From positions 1-51,212 of the forward strand of contig DASPTT010000160.1 in assembly GCA_035623275.1 (NCBI GenBank): DNA of 51,212 nucleotides, written 5' to 3'. Shown here in pieces: positions 31,826 through 40,078 of this stretch. The stretch is from DASPTT01 sp035623275 (lineage in GTDB: Bacteria > Actinomycetota > Acidimicrobiia > Acidimicrobiales > UBA8190). The stretch's first letter is position 1; each line of letters starts with the position of its first letter. Under the pieces are notes generated by a model. It saw only the letters and a list, made by a program, of their open reading frames with translations. It did not search any database and was not told the origin of the DNA. Both the position numbers and the translations under genes were made by a program.

Positions 31826-34227
31826 CGGGCCACGGACGGGCACCGGTCGAGAGGGGGGCGACCAGAACCGTGCCGGGGTGCCGCCCCCGCCGGGCCCCGC
31901 GGATGCGGCTGGCGTTGGGTGCGAGCCTGGTGCTGGTGGTGGGGGTCCTCGGGATCGGCGGGACGGTCACCGCCGGGCAGATCCCCGCCGCGGCGGCGTC
32001 GACGCCCTGCCCGGAAGGCGTCGCCCAGTGCGTGACCTTCACACCGCCCGGGTGCACCGGGACGTGCCTCACCGTGACGGCGGGCCCCACCGTCGACATC
32101 GGCGCCGGGCAGGCCATCTATATCTCGGCGACCAACGCCACGGTGGACCCGAAGAACGGCGCGACGGTCCAGTTCGCCTACTGCCCCCTGCCCTCCAGCG
32201 GTGTCGAGCCCCCCGACCCCGACTGCGCCGCCGCCTCGCTGAACGGCGTGCCGCTGAACCCGGTCCAGGTCCCCGACTCCCCGACGGGGACCGTGCTCTT
32301 CAGCTTCCCGAGCGCCCTCGACCCCGCCGGGCAGGGCAACTCGCCGATCCCCAGTAGCCCCCTCATCGCAGGCCCACCGTCGTCGTCGTTCTTCTGCGAC
32401 AACGACCCGGCGAACCAGTGCGCCATCGTGGTGACCGACGAGGGCTCGGGCGTGGGCATCGACAGCCAGAACCAGCAGCTCACCTCCACCAACACCGTGG
32501 TGGTCCCGCTGAGCTTCGCCCCGGCGTCCAACGGCTGCCCGGCCGGCGACCCGGAGGTCTTCACCGACAGCGCGTTCAGCCTCGAGCACTTCATCCCCGC
32601 CGCCGTGGACTCCACCTGCGCCGGTTCGGACGGCGTGGCCGCGGTCAACACGGCCACCGAGACGGATCAGGTGATCGAGGACTTCGCCGCCGGCGGGACC
32701 CCGATCGCCTTCACCGACGACCCCGAGGATCCCGCCCAGGTCGCGGCGCTGGCGAAGGTCCCCCACGCGTTCATCCCAGTCGCGGTCTCGGCCACCGTGA
32801 TGGCCTTCCTGGGCGGCGACGCCGACCCCGCCGGCAGGGTGGCCGGACCACTCAGCACCTACGACCTCACGCCGAACATGGTCGCGGGCCTCATCAGCAC
32901 GTCGTATCTGTACACCCTCGGTTCGGACACCATGATCCCACCCCTCAAGTGCAACGAGATCAAGGGGTGCTCGAGCTCGAACGAGCCGACCTACGACGCC
33001 TTCGACTACCTGAACCCGGCGCCGACCGGGCTGGTCCCGCCGGGCGACCTGGGCACGTTCTTCTCCAGCGTGTCGAGTGGCTCCAGCTACCAGGTGACCG
33101 ACTGGATGTGCGCGGCGCCCAACGTCCCCTACACGGTGACGTTGCCGCTCACGTCCCACGGCGGCAAGCCCACCCCGGTGTCGGTGGCCGACGTGCACAC
33201 GGCCACGGCCACCCTGACCACGCCACCGGGGGCGGGGTCGCAGTACTGGCCGCCCCAGGGCGACCCCACGGCCACGTGGCCGTACCCGACGTGCTCTGCC
33301 TACCCGGCGCTCCCGGCGCTGTCCGCCGCGGGGGCCGACTACGGCTTCGCCCAGACGCCTGCCCTGCAGGCGAAGAACATCCGCAGTTACGCCTACAACG
33401 GCGTCGGCGCGCCGCAGCTCAACGGGTCCGTCTCGCTGGCCGGGTTCGGGGCGATGGACTGGTCCGAGGCCTCGTACTTCGGCCTGTTCTCGGCCAGCCT
33501 GCAGAATGCGGCGGGGAATTTCCTCGCTCCGACGCAGAGCGCCATCGACGATGCGCTGAACGACGCCACCGTCGGGTCCGACGGCGTGCTCAAGTACGAC
33601 TACGACGACACGGGGGACGCCGCCGCCTACGCCATGCCCCTGGTGACCTATGCCGTGGTGCCCACCACGGCGCAGCCCGCCGACCAGGCGGCGGCGGCGA
33701 AGGCCCTGCTCACGAACCTGGTCACGTACTCCCACGGCGGTGGCAGCATCCCGTTGCCCCCGGGCTACGTCCCGCTGCCCGACGACCTCGACTCGGCGGC
33801 CATGGCCGACATCTCCAAGGACATCGTTGCCGCGCCGCCCACGCCGGGGACGTCGTCGGGGTCGCGCTCGGGCCGCGGTTCGGTCTTCGGGTCGTCCGGC
33901 GGGTCGAGCGGTGACGGCTCCTTCGGAACCGGCGGGTACGCGTCCGGCTCGTCCTTCGGCGGCACCCCGGTCTCGTCGAGCAGCGCGACGCCGCAGTCAC
34001 CGATCCTGCGGGCAGTCCAGGCCATCACCCAGATCCCCGCCGCGGTGCTCGGGCTCCTCACCGGCAAGGACGGGTGGCTCCTCGGAGGCCTCATGATCAC
34101 GACCCTCGTCCTGTTGGCGGCGGGGGTCGCCCTGAGCGGGCTGGTGCGCCTCTACACGGGCCGATGGCCCCGACCGTCGTGGCTGTACTACCCGGCCCCC
34201 GACCAACCGGCCCCGGCGGGAGGCTGA
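31822..34227 (+). CDS. second tethered PstS-like protein, divergent
   Basis: A protein of 801 residues. The N-terminus has a basic leader and a signal helix (~30-55). A Cys-rich beta-like domain (CVTFTPPGCTGTCLTVTAGP, IYISATNATVDPKNG) precedes a region resembling the PstS fold: VIEDFAAGGTPIAFTDDPED, AVSATVMAFLGGDADPAG, and STYDLTPNMVAGLISTSYLY, the last like the lobe segment of PstS. A Ser/Gly linker (~672-720) and a C-terminal helix (WLLGGLMITTLVLLAAGVAL) finish the chain. ATG 31822 overlaps the previous stop as ATGA. Whether it still binds phosphate cannot be judged. Its layout, binding-like domain plus linker plus anchor, copies its upstream neighbour. Confidence 0.7.
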   Translation: MTGHGRAPVERGATRTVPGCRPRRAPRMRLALGASLVLVVGVLGIGGTVTAGQIPAAAASTPCPEGVAQCVTFTPPGCTGTCLTVTAGPTVDIGAGQAIYISATNATVDPKNGATVQFAYCPLPSSGVEPPDPDCAAASLNGVPLNPVQVPDSPTGTVLFSFPSALDPAGQGNSPIPSSPLIAGPPSSSFFCDNDPANQCAIVVTDEGSGVGIDSQNQQLTSTNTVVVPLSFAPASNGCPAGDPEVFTDSAFSLEHFIPAAVDSTCAGSDGVAAVNTATETDQVIEDFAAGGTPIAFTDDPEDPAQVAALAKVPHAFIPVAVSATVMAFLGGDADPAGRVAGPLSTYDLTPNMVAGLISTSYLYTLGSDTMIPPLKCNEIKGCSSSNEPTYDAFDYLNPAPTGLVPPGDLGTFFSSVSSGSSYQVTDWMCAAPNVPYTVTLPLTSHGGKPTPVSVADVHTATATLTTPPGAGSQYWPPQGDPTATWPYPTCSAYPALPALSAAGADYGFAQTPALQAKNIRSYAYNGVGAPQLNGSVSLAGFGAMDWSEASYFGLFSASLQNAAGNFLAPTQSAIDDALNDATVGSDGVLKYDYDDTGDAAAYAMPLVTYAVVPTTAQPADQAAAAKALLTNLVTYSHGGGSIPLPPGYVPLPDDLDSAAMADISKDIVAAPPTPGTSSGSRSGRGSVFGSSGGSSGDGSFGTGGYASGSSFGGTPVSSSSATPQSPILRAVQAITQIPAAVLGLLTGKDGWLLGGLMITTLVLLAAGVALSGLVRLYTGRWPRPSWLYYPAPDQPAPAGG

Positions 34228-34228
34228 G

Positions 34229-35305
34229 GTGACCATGCTCCGGACCCGTGGCGGGCGCGGCCTCCGTTGGCCCGGCGACGACGACCCCGTGCCCACCACC
34301 GAGCTGCCCGTCGTCACCCCGCCGCCTAGCCCGGCACCCGATCCCACGGGGGACGTCACGCCGCCGGCACGCCGAGAGCGCCGGATGCACCGAGAGCGCC
34401 GCGTGCGGTTCGCGGCTGGGAGCCGACCGCAGCGGGCCGCCCGCCGACGCGTCGCCTCGGTCGTCTGGGAGTCCGCCGGCTTCGTCATCACCGGGCTCGG
34501 CGTGCTGCTGCTGCTCTTCCTCCTCTACTTCTACGCCTTCACCCCGCTGTCCGGAGTCCGCAACCAGCACCGCCTGCTGCTGTCGCTCGCCAGCGACAGG
34601 AAAGCCGTTTTCCAGTTGGCGTTGGGACACGCCCCTCCCGAAGGCTCGGCGATTGCGGTCCTGACCATCCCCGCGCTCCACGAGAAGGAAGCCGTGGTCC
34701 GAGGGGCCAGTGCCGCGGACCTCCAGAGCGGTCCCGGTCTGGTGCCGGGGTCGGTGGTACCGGGGCAATCGGGCAACGCCGTGATCGCCGGGCGCCGGGT
34801 CACCTATGGCGCACCCTTCGCCGGTATCGGCGATCTCCGTGCCGGCGACCGCATCCAGGTGGCGGACGGCGCCGGCTCCTTCACCTTCCGAGTCGTCCGC
34901 ATGGCGCCCCTGGCGCCCGGGCAGGTGCTGCGCACGCCGGGCAAGGCCCCGGGTTGGCTCACCCTGGTGACGTCGAACCCCTCGCCCTTCTCGAGCGCCC
35001 ACTACGTGGTGATGGCCTCGCTCTCGGGCCGGCCCGCGGCCGGCACGCACGGGTCCGCCTCGGGCCGCGGATCGACCACGACGGCACCGGCTGCCCTGCC
35101 GTTGTCGCTCGGGGGTGATGCCGGCGCGGTGATCCTTGCCGCCTTGTGGGTCGTCGCCTTCTTCGGCGCGCTGTGGTGCGGCTTCCTGTCGCTGCGGCGC
35201 TGGGGGCAGCCGCTGGTGGCCTACCTGCTCGTCGTGCCGGTGCTGCTGGCGTTCGGCCTCCTCGTGTGCGAGAACCTGGCCCGGGTGTTCCCGGCCACGC
35301 TGTAG
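34229..35305 (+). CDS. sortase-fold protein lacking all catalytic residues (class E-like pseudosortase)
   Basis: A protein of 358 residues: disordered N-terminus, helix ~82-104, extracellular sortase domain ~135-265, and two C-terminal helices. The domain follows class E sortases closely: IAVLTIPAL, VVRGASAADLQSGPG, VPGQSGNAVIAGRRVTYG, DLRAGDRIQV and WLTLVTSNPSP. The catalytic His of GHR is Arg189 (GRR), the Cys of TC is Ser249 (VTSN), and the Arg is His258 (SSAHYVV). An active transpeptidase is therefore unlikely; a binding or scaffold role is inferred. GTG 34229 and ATG 34235 are possible. It sits one base after the second PstS-like gene, in the same apparent operon. Confidence 0.82.
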   Translation: MTMLRTRGGRGLRWPGDDDPVPTTELPVVTPPPSPAPDPTGDVTPPARRERRMHRERRVRFAAGSRPQRAARRRVASVVWESAGFVITGLGVLLLLFLLYFYAFTPLSGVRNQHRLLLSLASDRKAVFQLALGHAPPEGSAIAVLTIPALHEKEAVVRGASAADLQSGPGLVPGSVVPGQSGNAVIAGRRVTYGAPFAGIGDLRAGDRIQVADGAGSFTFRVVRMAPLAPGQVLRTPGKAPGWLTLVTSNPSPFSSAHYVVMASLSGRPAAGTHGSASGRGSTTTAPAALPLSLGGDAGAVILAALWVVAFFGALWCGFLSLRRWGQPLVAYLLVVPVLLAFGLLVCENLARVFPATL

Positions 35306-35325
35306 CGTCGGGCGACTCGGAGGAC

Positions 35326-35892
35326 ATGGCGGTGGAAGCGACGACGGCAGGACCGACGGCGAGAGGCGTGCGCCGCGAGACGGGGAGGTCGTGGCCGCGC
35401 CGGGGAGAAGGTCGGCGCCGGCTTGCCGCGCTGGGGCTCGTGGTGGCGTCTGGTGCGCTGCTCGCCGCGTGCGGTGGGTCGTCGACCTCCACCGGATCGA
35501 CCACCGGGAGCACCGCGTCCTCCGGCACGGGCAACGCCGCGCCGGGCATCGACCCCGGGCACGTGGTCCTGCCGACGGCGTCGAACCCGACGCCGTCGGC
35601 ACAGGAGGTGCCCGGCAAGACCATCGACCCGGTGCTCGCCGCCGGCCAGACCGTCGTGATCACGGCCGGCGGGTTCGTGCCGCACCGCCTCTTCGCCGAT
35701 CTCACGGTGCCGGTCACGTGGATCAACGACTCCGGCGCGCCGCAGCAGGTCGTCTTCGACGACGGGTCCGTCCACTCTGGCGTCATCCCGCCCGGGGCCT
35801 GGTTCGTCTGGAAGGGGACCTACGGCATCGGCATCGGCTACCACTCCGCCACCGGCCAGCAGGGCGTGCTGACGCTCCAGGCGGGTCCCTGA
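35326..35892 (+). CDS. lipoprotein with cupredoxin-like domain lacking copper ligands
   Basis: A protein of 188 residues. The lipobox LLAAC lies at about residue 48, after a long basic leader and a hydrophobic stretch, followed by a Ser/Thr/Gly linker. The C-terminal ~90 residues have a cupredoxin-like pattern: VVITAGGFVPHRLFADLTVP, VTWINDSGAPQQVVFDDG, IPPGAWFVWKGTYGIGIGYH. In copper proteins the end would contain a Cys and a His (YHC..H); here it is YHSATGQQG, so the copper site appears lost. ATG 35326 has GGAGG just upstream. It follows the pseudosortase by 20 bp and is probably co-transcribed. Confidence 0.72.
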   Translation: MAVEATTAGPTARGVRRETGRSWPRRGEGRRRLAALGLVVASGALLAACGGSSTSTGSTTGSTASSGTGNAAPGIDPGHVVLPTASNPTPSAQEVPGKTIDPVLAAGQTVVITAGGFVPHRLFADLTVPVTWINDSGAPQQVVFDDGSVHSGVIPPGAWFVWKGTYGIGIGYHSATGQQGVLTLQAGP

Positions 35893-36062
35893 GCCGTTCC
35901 CGAGGACGCCGGCCACGGACGTCGCCCGTTCGTCCTGGCCCCGGCGATCCCCCCTCGGCAGCCGATGCGCTCGCCACGGAAGGTGGCCAGAGCCTCGCTA
36001 CTTTCGCGTATCGGTCCAGGTCAGACGCCAGCACGGTTGTTGCGTGCAAAGATTACCGGCAG

Positions 36063-36117
36063 TTCGCCGATCCGGCACCGGCCCGTCACCTTCTGGTTAC
36101 CCCGGCTTCTTAACGTC
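36063..36117 (+). promoter_or_regulatory. candidate PHO box upstream of the last PstS-like gene
   Basis: Five 11-base units are in phase: TTCGCCGATCC, GGCACCGGCCC, GTCACCTTCTG, GTTACCCCGGC and TTCTTAACGTC. The third and fourth resemble the GTTCACC core of PhoP sites. The array ends 56 bp before the start codon. The match is weaker than at the site before pstC, but position and phase agree. Confidence 0.4.
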
Positions 36118-36173
36118 CGGTCTGGCCTTGCTTGCCGAGGCCAACCACACCCCCCCCAACAGGAGGAGACGAA

Positions 36174-37559
36174 ATGATCAAGGCGCTCGGTCGGCGCCGT
36201 CGAGGGATCACCGCCGCGGTGTCCCTGGTCGGTGTCTCGACGCTTGCGGTGGGCATGGCGGCACCCGCCGGTGCCAACACGCCGGTGGCCCCGGCCAACC
36301 CATTGGTGATGGGTTCGGGGTCGAACACCACCTACTCGATGATGTCGGCGCTCAGTGCCCTGTTCAACTCGGCTCCCGGGTGCGACCAGCTGGTGGCGAG
36401 CGGGACGCAGCAGCTCAACTTCAGCTGCGCGTCGCCCCCCGACTCGCCGCCCCCCGGTGGTGAGAACGGCTACAGCCTGACCTACCCGAGCGTGAACCCG
36501 TTCAACGCGGTCGTCTACCAGATGCCCGCCTACGGGTCGTCCAACGGCATCAAGCAGCTCGAGTTCAGCGGGAGCGACACGCTGTCCGGCGTGAGCCTCT
36601 CGGAGCCGAGCTTCGCCCGGTCGTCCCGTGCAGCCAAGGTCAGCGCCTCGGGTGACAAGTCGGGCCTCAACTTCGTGGCCTACGCCGAGGACGCGGTGCC
36701 GTGGTTCACCTACACCAAGGTCAACGGCAAGGCGACGCCGCAGAGCAAGATCAAGAAGCTCAACCTGACCGTCTCGCAGCTGGCCGGTATCTACAACGGC
36801 ACCACGACCAACTGGAGCCTGGTCGGCGGCTCGTCTGCCCCCATCGACGTGTTCATGGCCCAGAACGGGTCGGGCACCGAGGGGACCTGGGTGGCCGACC
36901 TCGGCCTGACCGGCGCGTACCCCTACGGCGGCGCCACGGCCACGGCCACGGCCACGGGTCTGCCCGTCTCGGACTTCGAGATCTTCGAGAACGAGGTCTC
37001 CCAGATCTTCGCCACGGGGCTCGAGTCCGACGCCATCTTCTTCTTCTCGTACGGCAAGTACTCCCTGCTGTGCCCGAAGGGGCTGTGCGCCGGTGTGCCG
37101 GCCAAGGATGGCAAGGGCGTGACGATCAACGCCAAGACCACCGTTGCTGCCCTCGGTGAGATCGGCGGGATCACGGCGTCGGCGACCACGATCCAGAACG
37201 GGACGTTCCCGCTGGACCGTGAGCTCTACAACGTGTACTCGGACGGGAAGAACGCGAACCTGCCGCCGGTGAACCTGGACGCCCAGAACTTCATCAGCAC
37301 CTACGGGTTCCTCTGCAACCCGCAGACGACCACCGAGGTCGACCCGCTGAGCCCGAGCGGTGCCACGTACCGGACCGAGATCGACAACATCATCTCGGCC
37401 AACGGCTTCTTCCCGATCCCCGAGGGGACCATGGGTGACGCCCACGTGACGCCGCCGAACTTCGGCTCTGTGCCGCTCTACGCGCAGGCCGACCCGCCGC
37501 CGCCGAACGACCAGGGCTTCTGCCAGGTCACCACGACGGACGGTGACACCAACAACTAG
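36174..37559 (+). CDS. secreted PstS-like substrate-binding protein
   Basis: A protein of 461 residues with a classic signal peptide (basic GRRRR, hydrophobic helix, PAGANT-type cleavage region near residue 35). It has PstS-like features: VMGSGSNTTYSMMSALSALF, SGSDTLSGVSLSEPSF, LNLTVSQLAGIYNGTTTNWS and VFMAQNGSGTEGTWVADLG, the last being an SGTxxTW-like anion-contact segment. It has no C-terminal anchor and ends in TTDGDTNN, so it is probably a free extracellular binding protein. ATG 36174 follows AGGAGGA. A perfect hairpin ends the gene. With the two upstream proteins this makes three PstS-like products in one locus. Confidence 0.82.
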   Translation: MIKALGRRRRGITAAVSLVGVSTLAVGMAAPAGANTPVAPANPLVMGSGSNTTYSMMSALSALFNSAPGCDQLVASGTQQLNFSCASPPDSPPPGGENGYSLTYPSVNPFNAVVYQMPAYGSSNGIKQLEFSGSDTLSGVSLSEPSFARSSRAAKVSASGDKSGLNFVAYAEDAVPWFTYTKVNGKATPQSKIKKLNLTVSQLAGIYNGTTTNWSLVGGSSAPIDVFMAQNGSGTEGTWVADLGLTGAYPYGGATATATATGLPVSDFEIFENEVSQIFATGLESDAIFFFSYGKYSLLCPKGLCAGVPAKDGKGVTINAKTTVAALGEIGGITASATTIQNGTFPLDRELYNVYSDGKNANLPPVNLDAQNFISTYGFLCNPQTTTEVDPLSPSGATYRTEIDNIISANGFFPIPEGTMGDAHVTPPNFGSVPLYAQADPPPPNDQGFCQVTTTDGDTNN

Positions 37560-37590
37560 TCGCTGACTGGTTGCTTCCGAGCAGTCTGTG

Positions 37591-37624
37591 CGGAAGGCCC
37601 GGCCCGAAAGGGCCGGGCCTTCCG
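37591..37624. terminator. strong hairpin terminator after the pst cluster
   Basis: CGGAAGGCCCGGCCC and its exact inverse complement form a 15-bp stem closed by a GAAA tetraloop, 31 bp after the PstS-like stop and 40 bp from the stop of the convergent glycosyltransferase gene. It probably serves both strands. No T-run is present. Confidence 0.75.
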
Positions 37625-37664
37625 CCGCGTCCGGGGTCGTGATCGGGGAAGGCGGCCGACCGGG

Positions 37665-38810
37665 TCAGGCGCCGAAACGGTCGCGCAGCGCACCGGCCAC
37701 GTCGGCCGGTGCCGGAAGGGCGGCGACTTCGTCGGCCAGCCGTCGCGCCGCGTGGAGATACGACGACTCGCCGAGCACCCCCCGCACCGCCCGGCGCACG
37801 GCGTCGGGCGTGCGCGCGTCGGGCCCGATGACCACCCCCGCCCCGCAGCGATCCAGCAGCCCCCCGTTCACGAAATTGTCTGCGCCCTGGGGGAGCACCA
37901 CCTGGGGGACGCCGTGGGCCAGGGCCCCGAACATGGTGCCCGCGCCCCCGTGGTGGACGACGGCGGAGCACCGGGGGAGCAGGTCGGCCTGGGGCACGAA
38001 CCGCTCCACCCGCGTGTTGGCGGGGACGGGCCCGAGGGCCGCGGGATCGTTGTCCGCCCCGACGGTGACGACCACCTCGAGGTCCTCCCCGGCGAGCCCG
38101 GCCAGCGCGGTGCGAAAGACGTCGGTGTTCATGCCGAAGAAGGTGCCCAGGGTCACGTACACGCAGGGCGGGTCGACGCGCTCGGGCTCGCGTCCCGGCA
38201 GCGGCGCCGGCCGCATGGCCAGCGCCTCGCCCGCCGGCACCCTCTGCCCCTCCAGCGTCGGCGGGCTGACCTCGACGGTGACCCCCCGGTACAGGCCGCC
38301 ATGTCCCAGGGTGTCGCAGCCGAACGAGCGCCACATGGGCGACACGGCGTCGTCACCCAGCGCGCTCACCTCGTGGGGGAGAATGGGGCTGATCAGGTGG
38401 TGCACGGCGGGGACACCGAGCACCTCGGCGGCCAGCGGGCCGGCCAGCGCGTACGTCTCGAAGACCACGAGGTCCGGCCGCAGCTCGCGCCCCAGCGCGA
38501 CGACGTCGTCGATCATGTCGGGCGCGGCCACCTCGGCGAACAGGCGGGGGAAGAAGTAGTGGTTGATGCGCTCGGGGGCCAGACCGTCACCGGGCTGGCC
38601 GCGCAGCACCCGGGCCTGGAGGTCGGCGAACCAGTCCATCTCGCCACGGCCCGCCACCGCGAACCGGGCGCCCGTGCGCGACAGCACACCGCCGGGGTCC
38701 TCGCCGGCCGCCACGGTCACTTCGTCCCCCTGGGCCAGCAGGGCCTCGATCAGGGGCAGGAGGGGACGCACGTGGCCGGCCCCGGGGGTGGAGAGCGCGA
38801 GGACCTTCAT
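37665..38810 (-). CDS. MGT-family (GT1) glycosyltransferase
   Basis: A protein of 381 residues with the two-lobe GT-B layout. The N-terminus MKVLALSTPGAGHVRPLLPL and the C-terminal donor-binding segment FVPQADLLPRCSAVVHHGGA with GTMFGALAHGVPQVVLPQGA are typical of macrolide/ UDP-glycosyltransferases. The family uses a nucleotide sugar to glycosylate a small molecule or lipid in the cytoplasm. ATG 38810 follows AAGGAG. It stands alone, divergent from the SDR gene. The acceptor cannot be read from sequence. Confidence 0.88.
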   Translation of the reverse strand: MKVLALSTPGAGHVRPLLPLIEALLAQGDEVTVAAGEDPGGVLSRTGARFAVAGRGEMDWFADLQARVLRGQPGDGLAPERINHYFFPRLFAEVAAPDMIDDVVALGRELRPDLVVFETYALAGPLAAEVLGVPAVHHLISPILPHEVSALGDDAVSPMWRSFGCDTLGHGGLYRGVTVEVSPPTLEGQRVPAGEALAMRPAPLPGREPERVDPPCVYVTLGTFFGMNTDVFRTALAGLAGEDLEVVVTVGADNDPAALGPVPANTRVERFVPQADLLPRCSAVVHHGGAGTMFGALAHGVPQVVLPQGADNFVNGGLLDRCGAGVVIGPDARTPDAVRRAVRGVLGESSYLHAARRLADEVAALPAPADVAGALRDRFGA

Positions 38811-38947
38811 GGTGCACTCCTTCGTGGTCGGCTCGACGGTTCGCCACCCGGTGCGCCAGGTGTGTGGGAATGCTGGCACAGCCTCGGGGCGGCGTCGTGC
38901 GGCCGGGCGGCAGTGGGTCAGGCCGGGCCGAGCATCCGTTGCCTGGG

Positions 38948-38953
38948 TACGAT
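38948..38953 (+). promoter_or_regulatory. -10 element for leaderless SDR transcript
   Basis: TACGAT lies seven bases before the GTG start of the SDR gene, placing the transcription start at the codon. No ribosome site is visible. Confidence 0.45.
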
Positions 38954-38960
38954 CGGTGCG

Positions 38961-39764
38961 GTGCCCCGTGCCCCCAAAACCCCCAAGCGCTTCGACGGCA
39001 AGATCGCCGTCGTCACCGGCGCGTCGTCGGGCATCGGCCGGCGCATCGCGCTGGAGCTCGCCCGGCGCGGCGCCACCGTGGTCGGCCTGGCCCGTCGCGC
39101 CGAATTGCTGGCTGAGGTCGAAGGGCGGCTGCGGGCGGCGACGCCCGCCAGCGCCACGCACGTATGCGACGTGGCCGACGAGAAGGGTTTCCGCCGGGTG
39201 CTCCACGAGATCGAAGAGCAGCACGGACGCATCGACGTCATGGTCAACGACGCCGGGATCGAGGCCCTGACCCCGGTGGAGGACGGGCTGTCCGACACCT
39301 TCCGGGCCATCGTCGAGGTGGACTTCTTCGGCGTGGTCACCGGCACGCTGGCCGTGCTCCCGGGCATGCTGGCGCGCCGTTCGGGCATCGTGGTCAACGT
39401 GTCGTCGGACTCGGCCCGCGCGCCCGAGCCGCGCCACGGCGCCTACGCGGCGTCCAAGGCGGCGGTCTCGGCCTTCACCGAGACGGTGGCCCACGAGGTC
39501 GCCGGTCGGGGGCTGCACGTCCACGTCCTGTACCCGGCGTGGGTGCCGACGGCCATGGGGCTGTCGGGTACCGAGGACGGCGGGTCGCTCCCGCCCAAGG
39601 CCGTGCGCCGCAGCGAGGAGCAGATCGCCGAGCTGGTCTGCGAGCGCATGGGCGGCCGGCGCATGGAGATCAACGCCGCGCTGCTGCCGCTGCTGGCCCC
39701 CATCGGCAAGGCGATCGCACCCGTCGCCTACCAGCAGGCCATCCGCAAGCGCGCCACGACCTGA
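38961..39764 (+). CDS. SDR-family oxidoreductase
   Basis: A protein of 267 residues. The Rossmann nucleotide-binding motif is VVTGASSGIGRRIALELARR (TGxxxGIG). VNDAGIEAL replaces the usual NNAG with NDAG. Catalytic Ser is in VNVSSDSARAPEP, and the YxxxK motif is GAYAASKAAVSAFTE. Such enzymes oxidise or reduce alcohols and ketones with NAD(P). GTG 38961 is used because a -10 element lies directly upstream. The C-terminal segment (RMEINAALLPLLAPIGKAIA) is hydrophobic and may touch the membrane. Confidence 0.92.
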   Translation: MPRAPKTPKRFDGKIAVVTGASSGIGRRIALELARRGATVVGLARRAELLAEVEGRLRAATPASATHVCDVADEKGFRRVLHEIEEQHGRIDVMVNDAGIEALTPVEDGLSDTFRAIVEVDFFGVVTGTLAVLPGMLARRSGIVVNVSSDSARAPEPRHGAYAASKAAVSAFTETVAHEVAGRGLHVHVLYPAWVPTAMGLSGTEDGGSLPPKAVRRSEEQIAELVCERMGGRRMEINAALLPLLAPIGKAIAPVAYQQAIRKRATT

Positions 39765-39803
39765 ACGGTCGAGGGGCGTGCCGGCCTCGTCGGGTCGCCG
39801 CGG

Positions 39804-39974
39804 CTACGCGGGTCGGCGGTAGAGGAGCAGGGTGGAGATGCCGTCCTTGGTCAGGCGCGCGCGCACCAGCTCCCATCCGTCCACCTGGTGGTCGGCATGG
39901 GACGCCTCGACGTCGTCGGGTTCCCGGCGCGCGGGCACCGCCGCCACCCGGTAGCGGAACCTCCCCTGCTCCAC
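39804..39974 (-). CDS. small DUF4177-like protein
   Basis: A 56-residue frame starting at GTG 39974. The sequence FRYRVAAVPARREPDDVEA and VDGWELVRARLTKDGISTL, then LLYRRPA, resembles short DUF4177-type proteins, whose core is a beta strand, a D-x-x-x-x helix and DGWELV. No ribosome site is obvious. It converges on the SDR gene. Function is unknown. A longer frame reaching 40157 exists but its upstream part looks non-coding. Confidence 0.5.
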   Translation of the reverse strand: MEQGRFRYRVAAVPARREPDDVEASHADHQVDGWELVRARLTKDGISTLLLYRRPA

Positions 39975-40078
39975 GGGCCCGACGCTAGGAGGTGGGCGAG
40001 GAGCCCGCAACCGGGCTGGCCCCGGGCCCGCGCACCCCGCCGACCAGGGCCGTTGGGCGGGTGCCGGCCCGCCGGGAC

